DNA from: an uncultured Phascolarctobacterium sp.
Lineage (GTDB): Bacteria > Bacillota > Negativicutes > Acidaminococcales > Acidaminococcaceae
Reading direction: 5' to 3'
Assembly: GCA_905207485.1 (NCBI GenBank)
Contig: CAJLLL010000048.1
Location: 1 to 14,141 of the forward strand
DNA length: 14,141 bases
Of this stretch, positions 8,144-14,141 are shown piece by piece. A model generated the notes under the pieces. It worked only from the letters and a program-made list of their open reading frames with translations, was not told where the DNA came from and ran no database searches. Every line of letters begins with the position of its first letter. Position 1 is the first letter of the stretch. A program made the position numbers and the translations under genes.

Positions 8144-9865
8144 TTAAATTTCCGCTGTAATCATAAAGCCATATGTCCTGCTGTCGCAGGTAAAACCGTC
8201 AGGTTTTTTAATCGGCCAGCCTACAAAGGCGTCATAACTAAAGTTTTTATACTGCCCGCGCACGCCAATAGCTCCACCTACAAGCTCCGTACCTAAAAGG
8301 TACTCCGTGCTCGGCCCATGTACCTTGCCATAGTCAATGGCAAAATATATCTGGTGCGGCAGATTTTCTATCGGAAAACGCAGTTCGTTACGCACTATAA
8401 TGCCATCTTCGGCCGATAAGGTTTGCTCACCGTCAAAGCCGCGCACGCTGTACCAGCCGCCTATGCTGAAAAATTCGCTTCCATAAATTCTCTGGTCGCT
8501 TTTCTGAGCACGGATGCTGACGTTGTACTGCGCGTCATATTTTTCTCCAAAAGGTACAGGCGTGGTGAAGTTCAAAGTTCCCAGGTACATATTGTACTGT
8601 GTGGTAGCTTCACCAGGCATGCCATCTGTCGGTCCGGCATCGGCAAACCACGGCAAGCCTTTTTGCCATTTTAAACTTGCGTCTAATACGCTCGGTCCTA
8701 AATACTGCCTGTGGTTAAATCCAAGCTGCATTGCAGTTGTTTTTTGCCGCTGTACGCCTATTTCCGTACCATCTATATAGCTGTGGCGCGTTTTATGGAC
8801 AAGCCCCAGTTCAAAGTCTGTTTTATATGTCTGACCGCGGCTTAACAAGTGCGTCCATGTTAGTGATGTATTGGTGTATTCGCCTTCTGATTTAAAGGGG
8901 TTTACCGCATATTCTACTGTTTGCTTATATTCCTGTTTGCTGTGGCTGAAAGTAAAGCGTTCTTTACCTACCGGCACGGAATAATATATGCTGTTGGCAC
9001 GGGTGCCTTTGGTTTCTCCGGACTGTGTAGCGTCTTCGTTCCAGTTAACGTAAAATATGTCATTAACTGATAAGGGATTGGAGAGCTGAAGCCCTCCAGA
9101 CATCTGCGCTTTGCCGGTATCTTCCGTTCCGCTGTTATCTACTGATAAAAACAGCTTGTACGGTTTATCTCTTTTTATATCTATTACCAGGTCGCTTTGT
9201 CCTTCCTGCGGTCCCGGCTCTATTTTTATATCAGCATTCTGTCCAGGCACGGAATTAAAATTGTCTACCGTCTGTTCTATATCCCGGATATTTAGCAGGC
9301 TGCCGCGTTTCATGGCAACTGCGTTATGCCATGTTCCCCAGGTTTCTTCTCGGAAGCGTATATCTGAAATTGTGCCCGGCAGTAATGTAAAGAAGAAATT
9401 GCCGGTGGACAAATCCTGTTCTTCTACATATACACGGGTTGTTACATAGCCGCGGTTCATGATTTCACCGTTAATAGCCTGCATCAGCATGTTTATGCCC
9501 TTTACTCCGATTTTCTGTCCGTTGTAGTTGGCAAGGTATTTATCTATCCACTCGAATTTACCGGCATATTTTTCTGCCTGCAGGTAAAATTTGTTGATAA
9601 GAAAGGATTTTTCTTCTTCCGGCAAAGAAAAAACTTCCAAACGCGCACCCTGCCGCTGCGTTTTAGCCATAGACTGACTAACACGCTGCTGCATTTCTGC
9701 TTGCGCACGTTTGGAAGCAAAATCCTGCTGTTGTTGTTGTAATACCTGCTGCTGCCGCTGCATTATATCATCCTGCGGTGCTGCATATGAATGATTGGCA
9801 TAACTTAATAAGCCTAAACTGCTTATAACAGCTAAAGCTGTCCCTATTTTCCTCAGTTTGTACAT
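8144..9865 (-). CDS. TpsB outer-membrane transporter (FhaC/ShlB/CdiB family)
   Basis: This 573-residue protein is predicted to thread the TpsA exoprotein across the outer membrane. Residues 1-28 are a signal peptide (cleavage likely after HSYA). A glutamine-rich helical segment follows (36-72; FhaC-type transporters have an N-terminal plug helix here). A first POTRA domain spans ~75-150 (MNRGYVTTRVYV), a second ~160-233 (LLPGTISDIRF, NSVPGQNADIKIEPG), and the beta-barrel runs from ~235 to the end. The barrel contains the family VRGF motif (474-477) of loop L6. The length is normal for the family (about 550-590). The C-terminus is MITAEI, ending in isoleucine rather than the usual phenylalanine. 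The start has GGAGG six bases upstream; an out-of-frame ATG lies 4 bases further up. It is first in a two- or three-gene operon with tpsA and the overlapping small gene. The promoter is the one at 9909-9939. Confidence 0.95.
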   Translation of the reverse strand: MYKLRKIGTALAVISSLGLLSYANHSYAAPQDDIMQRQQQVLQQQQQDFASKRAQAEMQQRVSQSMAKTQRQGARLEVFSLPEEEKSFLINKFYLQAEKYAGKFEWIDKYLANYNGQKIGVKGINMLMQAINGEIMNRGYVTTRVYVEEQDLSTGNFFFTLLPGTISDIRFREETWGTWHNAVAMKRGSLLNIRDIEQTVDNFNSVPGQNADIKIEPGPQEGQSDLVIDIKRDKPYKLFLSVDNSGTEDTGKAQMSGGLQLSNPLSVNDIFYVNWNEDATQSGETKGTRANSIYYSVPVGKERFTFSHSKQEYKQTVEYAVNPFKSEGEYTNTSLTWTHLLSRGQTYKTDFELGLVHKTRHSYIDGTEIGVQRQKTTAMQLGFNHRQYLGPSVLDASLKWQKGLPWFADAGPTDGMPGEATTQYNMYLGTLNFTTPVPFGEKYDAQYNVSIRAQKSDQRIYGSEFFSIGGWYSVRGFDGEQTLSAEDGIIVRNELRFPIENLPHQIYFAIDYGKVHGPSTEYLLGTELVGGAIGVRGQYKNFSYDAFVGWPIKKPDGFTCDSRTYGFMITAEI

Positions 9866-9908
9866 ACATATCCTCCCATTCTTAGGATATATATAACTTG
9901 ATATATTT

Positions 9909-9939
9909 TTTATATTTTAAGTATACGCCTTTTTGTCAA
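9909..9939 (-). promoter_or_regulatory. Probable sigma-70-type promoter of the tpsB-tpsA operon
   Basis: On the minus strand a perfect -35 hexamer TTGACA occupies 9939-9934. The -10 is less clear: AATATA at 9916-9911 (17-base spacer) or TATAAA at 9914-9909 (19-base spacer). The start would be about 40 bases before the tpsB ATG. The DNA between the -10 and the ribosome binding site is almost pure A/T and holds a weak inverted repeat (ATATAT at 9889-9894 and 9901-9906). This promoter would let the secretion operon be expressed separately from the genes to its right. Confidence 0.55.
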
Positions 9940-9984
9940 TTTTGTAAAATGTTATTAAATTAATTTTATATCTACTGTTTTTTA

Positions 9985-10593
9985 TTATTCTTTTACTTCT
10001 ACTGTTCCCCCTGCAACACCAATATCTCCCGATACATCAGGTAAAGCGTAACCAATAATTTTATTTGATTTATCACGGAATGATATAACCGTATGTGCTA
10101 AAGCACTGATAGGTACTTCTAATGAAGGTGCTGCTGCCACATAGAAAAATCTGTCAACACGCTCATAAAACTCTTCCCATGTATTCAGAAAATTACATAA
10201 CTTTCCGCTGCCATTCATTCCACCAATACCTATACCACCGAACCTTAAAAAAAGTTCATGCCCACGCTTTCCTTTTTCAACATTACTGTCAATAATCCTG
10301 ATGTACCCACCTACGATTATAAACGCGCCATCAATATGGCATTTATGTTCCATGTATACAACAGGTTCTTTTTCAGGTTTGGGCTGGTAGTTTGGGTCAT
10401 CAGACCAATGTCCAGGTATAACCCACTCAAATCCGTCCCTATCCTTTCCTTTTTTCTCTGCTATCCAATATCTTGAAGATGTTTCATGATGAATAGGAAA
10501 AGCATCCGGTCCATACTTTTTAGAAGGTGTTGAAGGTTTCTTTGGCTGTTTTGGCGTTCCATCAGGTCCATATCCTGGTTTAAAATGTGGCAT
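9985..10593 (-). CDS. Hypothetical protein, possible VapA-like beta-barrel C-terminal domain
   Basis: A 202-residue protein without signal peptide or membrane segment. Residues 1-35 are rich in Pro, Gly and Lys (GYGPDGTPK, KYGPDAF). Residues 40-65 hold an aromatic stretch with WVIPGHWS, followed by another Pro-rich linker (69-78). Residues 88-202 look like a compact beta domain with glycine-rich turns (RFGGIGIGGMNGSG), an aromatic segment LNTWEEFYERVDRFF (136-150), a strand TVISFRDKSNKIIGY (168-182) and GDIGVAGG (189-196). This order of motifs resembles the Rhodococcus equi VapA family core, where a short helix with a Tyr-rich segment is followed by a VNINFFD...LLGH-type strand. I judged the likeness from memory. 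The start has AGGAG 9 bases upstream. It lies 56 bp after the 53-codon gene and 119 bp before tpsB, separated from tpsB by that operon's own promoter. Whether it belongs to the mobilization module or is a free effector is unknown. Confidence 0.85.
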   Translation of the reverse strand: MPHFKPGYGPDGTPKQPKKPSTPSKKYGPDAFPIHHETSSRYWIAEKKGKDRDGFEWVIPGHWSDDPNYQPKPEKEPVVYMEHKCHIDGAFIIVGGYIRIIDSNVEKGKRGHELFLRFGGIGIGGMNGSGKLCNFLNTWEEFYERVDRFFYVAAAPSLEVPISALAHTVISFRDKSNKIIGYALPDVSGDIGVAGGTVEVKE

Positions 10594-10648
10594 ATTTTAC
10601 CACTCCTTCCTTTATAACGTCTGCTGTAATTTTTATAACAGCAGCCAT
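10580..10648 (-). CDS. Possible 22-codon leader peptide, doubtful
   Basis: A short frame opens one base after the stop of the 53-codon gene (TAATATGG). It encodes a peptide starting MAAVIKITADVI and ending VKYATF, and stops inside the first codons of the 202-codon gene, overlapping its ribosome binding site and ATG. It has no Shine-Dalgarno sequence of its own, so it could be translated only by reinitiation. If real it would couple translation of the two flanking genes. It may equally be chance. Confidence 0.15.
   Translation of the reverse strand: MAAVIKITADVIKEGVVKYATF
10621..10644 (+). repeat. Intergenic 7-bp inverted repeat (hairpin)
   Basis: CTGCTGT (10621-10627) pairs with ACAGCAG (10638-10644) around a 10-base A/T loop, between the 53-codon and 202-codon genes. 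No T-tract follows on the minus strand, so it is not a classical terminator. It sits just upstream of the ribosome binding site of the 202-codon gene and may modulate its translation or mRNA stability. Confidence 0.5.
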
Positions 10649-10649
10649 A

Positions 10650-10811
10650 TTATCTATTTTTAGTTTCAGCATCAGTTGTGTCAATATCAAAATCAACATT
10701 CACTCTATTTAATTTTATTGCTGGAACTTTGACCACTTCTAAAGCTGGCACCGATATTATTTTTTCTTCCTTTTTAGAAGATTGCGTTTTGATGTTAATA
10801 ATATCATTCAT
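10650..10811 (-). CDS. Small 53-residue protein with DUF2589-like core
   Basis: This gene starts with ATG at 10811-10809 and ends with TAA at 10652-10650. AGGAG lies 9 bases upstream (within GGAAGGAGC), one of the best ribosome binding sites in the window, which makes translation likely. The product begins MNDIINIKTQSSKK, is lysine-rich at first, then has VPALEVVKVPAIKLNRVNVDF (in pieces: VPALEVVKVP, AIKLNRVNVDF) and an acidic tail DIDTTDAE. The alternating pattern VP-hydrophobic-VP-x-hydrophobic-x-V-x-V-D-F resembles the central strand pair of DUF2589 proteins, which are normally well over 100 residues. This would be a miniature or truncated version. It follows the relaxase stop by 39 bp and is probably co-transcribed with it. 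Function unknown. Confidence 0.72.
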   Translation of the reverse strand: MNDIINIKTQSSKKEEKIISVPALEVVKVPAIKLNRVNVDFDIDTTDAETKNR

Positions 10812-10850
10812 AATGTACAGCTCCTTCCAATATTTATTATAACATCTGCA

Positions 10851-13814
10851 TTAAAGTTCCATCCCCATATCCTTTTTCTTTTCGCGGTCTTCTTCATCAA
10901 AATCACGGAAAATTCTTGCTTTAATGCCTTTTCTAACTTTAGCTTCTTTTGCCAAAGCAATAGCTTTCTGAAGCTGATTAAACGGTAATAAAAGACTACC
11001 GCCTGAATTACGTTCCGGAGCTAAAACTTCTTTGCGCAGTGTTCCAAGTTCAGAACGCAGTTCATTGTTATCCATAATATCTTTTTCAATAATATGAATT
11101 TTATCAGCTATACTTTCATTAAAAGCCTGGTACTCTTTCTTTATATCGTCTATACGTTCTAATACCGGCTGGCTTAACATATAAGTGTTCAATTTCTTTT
11201 CGGCCTCATAATATTCAGACTCCTTGCGCTTTATACGTTCTTCCATCCGCTCAACTTCTACACGATATTCTTCAGCTTCTTTGCCGGCAAGGCTTTGTAA
11301 CTTATTTAATTTTACTGTGTAATCATCCTTTAATTTATCCAAGCGTTTCTTTTGCCTTTTAAGCGTAACATCCTTATAGCCAACAGCTTTTGACCATGCA
11401 AGCTGCTCAATACGCTCATCAGTAAGCACCCTGCGTTTCAATTTCAAAATCTCAATTCTGTTAGCGTGATTATTTTCAGCCAGACGTTCAAGCTGTGCAT
11501 CAATAATTTCATTAAATTTATCGACAGCAACAGCATCACTGCCAAGCCTGCGGTTATATTTAACACGCAGCTTATCCATTTCCGCATCATTAATCAGGCG
11601 TTCTTGTTTACGCCGTGCTTCCGCAAAGGCAAGGTCTACATCTTTCATTAAGTTACGATAATCACGGCACAAAGCATTATTTGAACTTATTGTATCATCC
11701 AACAATTCAATCCGCTTTTTAATCATTGCATTGCGGTCCTGAAGAACCTGCCTGAATTTTTTAATTCTTTCTTCGGTATCAGGCTGTTCCAGTTCCTTTT
11801 TGAGCATCGCTGCCATGCGCTCATGCTTTTTAATTTTTGCGTTAAGCGCTGCTTCGTCTTTTTCAATCCTGTTTTTGACAGCATTGTACTGTTCCCGGTA
11901 ATCAAAACTAAAGAGTCCGGGTTTTTCCATTTTATCAAATTTAGCCTTATCTTCGCCAAGCTTTTGCGTAGCAGCATCAATTTCCTGCTGCTGTTTTTCC
12001 AAATTACGGTCATGGAAATTAACAGCATAAGATACGGCAAACGTTTCAAGTTTTTCATCAGTCAGCAGCTTTTTAGATAACTGTATTTTAGTTTGAGCAT
12101 ATTCCTTATTTGCTTCAAGCAGCAAACCAATTCTTATATCGGTATGTTCTCTAAAATTAATAACCTTTTGCGGTGTATCAAAATACATACCATTAATATT
12201 CAATTTAGTTTGCGCTATTACAGTGTCTATATTCATTTCTTTATCAATAATATCATCTGCATAACCTTTTAAATCTTTAAAGAGGTCATGAACTATTTTA
12301 CTATAACTACGCTCACGAATTAATTCATTACGGGCCGAATATCCAGCCGACAATAATTTAAAGATAGTATCTTTTCGCTCTCTGCGTATATCGTTACGTT
12401 CTTTTAATATTTTATATACTTCATCATATTCTGCTTTTGTTTCGGGCAAATTAATGTATTTTTGCAATGCCAGGTCGCGTTCTTCAAGCAAGGTATGATT
12501 AATTTTCAAATTACGCTCCAACTTCTTTAAGCGCTCCGATTCTTCAATATGATATAACTTACCCGGTATATCCCATGAAGCCGGTTCAGTTTTATTAGCA
12601 AAAGTATTCGCGCGCTGCTCATAAATTTTTTGCGCAGTATAATATTTATTATACTCAGCCTGTAATTTTTTATACTTGCCGTTTGTAATTATGTCTAATG
12701 CTTCTGCACGCAGTTCCTGGTATTTATAAATGCCGGCAGAAATTTCTTTGCTTAAATTCCTGTATGCTGCAATAGAAGTTTTAATTTCATCAATTTTATC
12801 ATTATAAATTGCGTCAATAGCCTCAGTATTTTCTTCTTCGGCATAATAATTTTCTTTAACCAGTTTTTCAGTTGCAGCACTTGTAAACTCAGACAATTCT
12901 GCACTGAGTCCCGTAAGTTTTTCCTGTTCAATTTCAAGCTGTGCTATTTCAGCTTCGAGTTCTTTTGCTGCTTTCGCAATATAAACCTGCCTTGATTTCT
13001 CATCACTCATTTCAAGGAAATATTTCTTCTTTTCATCCGCACTTAACTTACCGGATACACGTTTATACATAGCAGCAAGTTTCGGTCCAAGGTGTTCTTC
13101 TTTGACTCTATTAGATAATCTTTCATAAAGATTCATGTCACCGGCATTTAATGCAGCCTCTTTTTGTTCTCTCAAACTCCTGGCATCAACCTTAACATCA
13201 GCAAAACCGTTCATAGCCAAATGCTTGTTGGTCATATCGGCAAAATCAAAACGAATATTACGTATGGTTTCTCTGCCCATACCAAACTTTCCAGTAAAAC
13301 GGTCATCTTTTTTTGCTCCGCCACGATGAGGATATTTAGGTACAAACTGAGAAAAAAATTTTTCAGGAGAGCGCTCTATACCATCGAAAGAACGCTCACA
13401 AAACATAATATGTGCATGCACATTTCTATGCTCTGATTCAAGAGTCGCATCCTTATCATGAATTGCAAAAGTATAAGCCTTGTTCGGGCCAATATGTTTT
13501 TCTACAAGTTCATGCACCAACGCAATATTCTGCTCATGTGTCAATTCAGAAGGAAGTGCAACTTCAAATTCAAAATAAGCCCTGCCATTAGAACGCTCAT
13601 GTTTATCAGCCATATTCCAGAATAAAACAGGATTATCTTTTGCCCATGCAGGAAGATTTCCGTACTCTTTATAAACAAGTTCTTCTCGTTTTTCACCATA
13701 AAAGTAACGGCCTTCGCGCAAAATGTATTCCGCATGCAATGCCGCATTACCAGTATTACCATATTTCACTGCACAATGGAAAGTTGCCATTTTAGTAGAT
13801 ACCGTTCCTTTCAT
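10851..13814 (-). CDS. mobA: MOBQ-family relaxase (RSF1010 MobA-like) with long coiled-coil tail
   Basis: A protein of 987 residues predicted to nick oriT and pilot the strand during mobilization. Residues ~9-250 align by motif with RSF1010/R1162 MobA: EYILREGRY (Tyr30 corresponds to catalytic Tyr25 of R1162), FWNMADKHERSNGR, FEVALP, TFAIHD, NVHAHIMFCERSFDGIER, RGGAKK and HLGPK. His119, His133 and His135 match the metal-binding histidine triad. From ~275 to 987 the chain is charged and helical with coiled-coil character (long E/K/L-rich runs). It has no primase, helicase or membrane segment. Residues 583-726 and 796-931 are repeated copies. The chosen start has no Shine-Dalgarno. Family alignment favours Met9 (13790), where MATFHCAVK matches MAIYHLTAK, though its AAAGGAA lies 14 bases upstream. 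The gene is adjacent to the oriT and followed by the 53-codon gene. Confidence 0.93.
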   Translation of the reverse strand: MKGTVSTKMATFHCAVKYGNTGNAALHAEYILREGRYFYGEKREELVYKEYGNLPAWAKDNPVLFWNMADKHERSNGRAYFEFEVALPSELTHEQNIALVHELVEKHIGPNKAYTFAIHDKDATLESEHRNVHAHIMFCERSFDGIERSPEKFFSQFVPKYPHRGGAKKDDRFTGKFGMGRETIRNIRFDFADMTNKHLAMNGFADVKVDARSLREQKEAALNAGDMNLYERLSNRVKEEHLGPKLAAMYKRVSGKLSADEKKKYFLEMSDEKSRQVYIAKAAKELEAEIAQLEIEQEKLTGLSAELSEFTSAATEKLVKENYYAEEENTEAIDAIYNDKIDEIKTSIAAYRNLSKEISAGIYKYQELRAEALDIITNGKYKKLQAEYNKYYTAQKIYEQRANTFANKTEPASWDIPGKLYHIEESERLKKLERNLKINHTLLEERDLALQKYINLPETKAEYDEVYKILKERNDIRRERKDTIFKLLSAGYSARNELIRERSYSKIVHDLFKDLKGYADDIIDKEMNIDTVIAQTKLNINGMYFDTPQKVINFREHTDIRIGLLLEANKEYAQTKIQLSKKLLTDEKLETFAVSYAVNFHDRNLEKQQQEIDAATQKLGEDKAKFDKMEKPGLFSFDYREQYNAVKNRIEKDEAALNAKIKKHERMAAMLKKELEQPDTEERIKKFRQVLQDRNAMIKKRIELLDDTISSNNALCRDYRNLMKDVDLAFAEARRKQERLINDAEMDKLRVKYNRRLGSDAVAVDKFNEIIDAQLERLAENNHANRIEILKLKRRVLTDERIEQLAWSKAVGYKDVTLKRQKKRLDKLKDDYTVKLNKLQSLAGKEAEEYRVEVERMEERIKRKESEYYEAEKKLNTYMLSQPVLERIDDIKKEYQAFNESIADKIHIIEKDIMDNNELRSELGTLRKEVLAPERNSGGSLLLPFNQLQKAIALAKEAKVRKGIKARIFRDFDEEDREKKKDMGMEL

Positions 13815-13838
13815 AGTTTAAACTTGCTTGTTAGGTTT

Positions 13839-13858
13839 GCAGCACCGAGAGGTGCTGC
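13839..13858 (+). repeat. Hairpin 1 of the oriT region, 8-bp stem
   Basis: GCAGCACC (13839-13846), loop GAGA, GGTGCTGC (13851-13858): a perfect stem with a four-base loop. It lies between the nick region and the relaxase start. No T-run follows on either strand, so it is not an intrinsic terminator. It would sit in the relaxase mRNA leader, 25 bases upstream of the ATG. Confidence 0.85.
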
Positions 13859-13878
13859 TGTATTGCCAACGGCTAAAG

Positions 13879-13897
13879 CCCCGCAGGGCGCGCGGGG
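13879..13897 (+). repeat. Hairpin 2 of the oriT region, 6-bp GC stem
   Basis: CCCCGC (13879-13884) pairs with GCGGGG (13892-13897) around a seven-base loop. It shares bases 13895-13897 with the stem of the oriT hairpin, so the two structures are mutually exclusive on one strand. Confidence 0.55.
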
Positions 13898-13932
13898 TGT
13901 CTTTATCGCAAGACACCCGTAAGTGCGCCTTG
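13895..13932 (+). other. oriT core: 9-bp inverted repeat followed by MOBQ nick sequence
   Basis: GGGTGTCTT (13895-13903), loop TATCGC, AAGACACCC (13910-13918) form a perfect 9-bp stem. One base later comes TAAGTGCGCC (13920-13929), then TTG. In RSF1010/R1162 the oriT is an inverted repeat followed within a few bases by TAAGTGCGCCCT. By that analogy the nick falls after GTGCG, about 13927/13928, on the plus strand. The adjacent MobA-like relaxase agrees with this. The transferred strand would then enter rightwards from the nick, so the relaxase and TPS genes to the left enter last (inference). Confidence 0.88.
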
Positions 13933-13946
13933 AATAAAATTCAAGG
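13928..13946 (+). repeat. Hairpin immediately 3' of the predicted nick, 8-bp stem
   Basis: CCTTGAAT (13928-13935), loop AAA, ATTCAAGG (13939-13946). The stem begins exactly at the base expected to carry the 5' end after nicking. It could be a relaxase or accessory-protein site, or could keep the 5' end structured during transfer. Confidence 0.8.
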
Positions 13947-13948
13947 AT

Positions 13949-13971
13949 ACTTCGAGGCACTGACTCGAAGT
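13949..13971 (+). repeat. Hairpin 5 of the oriT region, 8-bp stem
   Basis: ACTTCGAG (13949-13956), loop GCACTGA, CTCGAAGT (13964-13971): a perfect stem three bases after the preceding hairpin. It is a possible binding site for a MobC-like accessory factor. No such gene lies inside the window. Confidence 0.8.
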
Positions 13972-13996
13972 CTACCACTTTCAACGCCATATCTAA

Positions 13997-14025
13997 ATTA
14001 TAATACGGGCAGGCGGGTTAAGTAT
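13997..14025 (-). promoter_or_regulatory. Candidate relaxase promoter
   Basis: A perfect TATAAT lies at 14002-13997 on the minus strand. The matching -35 is poor (ATACTT at 14025-14020 with a 17-base spacer). The transcript would have a ~175-base leader through all oriT hairpins before the relaxase ATG, so relaxase bound at oriT could repress its own synthesis. TATAAT also occurs on the plus strand at 13999-14004, so direction is uncertain. Confidence 0.35.
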
Positions 14026-14047
14026 AGCCGTTAAATTTTATTAGGTT

Positions 14048-14064
14048 TTAGTAACGATTACTAA
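14048..14064 (+). repeat. Operator-like inverted repeat
   Basis: TTAGTAA (14048-14054), CGA, TTACTAA (14058-14064): 7-bp perfect arms with a three-base centre, 46 bases upstream of the candidate -10 of the relaxase promoter. Size and symmetry fit a dimeric regulator site. No regulator gene is in the window. Confidence 0.5.
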
Positions 14065-14102
14065 TAACGTAAAAGGAAGAATTTAAAGCAGTAATTTTTC
14101 AA

Positions 14103-14128
14103 AATTTAATTATATTAATAATTAAATT
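14103..14128 (+). repeat. A/T-only 10-bp inverted repeat
   Basis: AATTTAATTA (14103-14112), TATTAA, TAATTAAATT (14119-14128) form a perfect 10-bp palindrome made only of A and T. It is too weak for an intrinsic terminator. It could be an unwinding element or protein site at the edge of the transfer region. Confidence 0.5.
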
Positions 14129-14141
14129 CACCTTGTTCATA

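Larger units (their letters stand above)
13815..14141. other. Non-coding transfer-origin region
   Basis: These 327 bases carry no convincing gene. They hold five stem-loops between 13839 and 13971, the nick-site match at 13920-13930, a candidate relaxase promoter around 14000, an operator-like palindrome at 14048-14064 and an A/T-only palindrome at 14103-14128. The short frame MNKVNLIINIIKF opening at 14140 on the minus strand stops after 13 codons and is not counted. Confidence 0.8.

Noticed and set aside
9985..10593. The 202-codon gene as the immunity gene of the TPS toxin
   Set aside because: Immunity genes follow the toxin gene. This one lies upstream of tpsB, separated by a promoter, and a better candidate overlaps the tpsA stop.
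13839..13858. Stable hairpin as an intrinsic terminator
   Set aside because: No T-tract follows on either strand. It belongs to the oriT hairpin cluster.
13828..14034. A 68-codon plus-strand frame over the oriT
   Set aside because: It runs through all the hairpins and the nick site, has no ribosome binding site and no protein-like composition. The inverted repeats explain the DNA better.

Overview
The window reads as part of a mobilizable element (plasmid or integrated) from a diderm bacterium with a moderately AT-rich genome. An outer-membrane two-partner secretion (TPS) system, strong AGGAGG-type ribosome binding sites and a Gram-positive-like base composition together suggest a Negativicutes-type host (Veillonellales, Acidaminococcales or Selenomonadales). 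This is an inference from style; no marker gene in the window proves it. Every convincing gene lies on the minus strand, so transcription runs from the right edge to the left edge.

Right end (13815-14141): non-coding DNA holding an origin of transfer. It has five closely spaced hairpins. A 9-bp inverted repeat is followed at once by TAAGTGCGCC, the nick-region sequence of IncQ/RSF1010-type (MOBQ) oriTs. A likely promoter and two further palindromes lie beyond it. Next (10851-13814) is a 987-codon relaxase. Its first ~250 residues look like RSF1010 MobA (Tyr30; metal ligands His119, His133, His135). The remaining ~700 residues are helical coiled coil with an internal duplication and show no primase or helicase domain.

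Middle (9985-10811): a 53-codon gene with a DUF2589-like core, a small intergenic hairpin, and a 202-codon gene whose C-terminal half resembles a VapA-like beta-barrel. A separate promoter (TTGACA at 9934-9939) then drives the secretion operon.

Left two thirds (1-9865): tpsB, a POTRA plus outer-membrane barrel transporter of the FhaC/ShlB/CdiB family, is followed after 39 bp by tpsA, a 2654-residue CdiA/FHA-like exoprotein. TpsA unusually carries two copies of the TPS/haemagglutination-activity domain separated by a proline-rich linker. It then has FHA-type beta-helix blocks, a pretoxin region and a 271-residue C-terminal module beginning at KNNYLTH. Base composition drops sharply exactly at that junction. 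The tpsA stop codon overlaps the ATG of another reading frame in an ATGA arrangement. That frame runs off the left edge and starts with a signal or membrane segment, so it is the obvious candidate immunity gene. The locus therefore looks like a contact-dependent-inhibition-type toxin/immunity system carried next to a MOBQ mobilization module.
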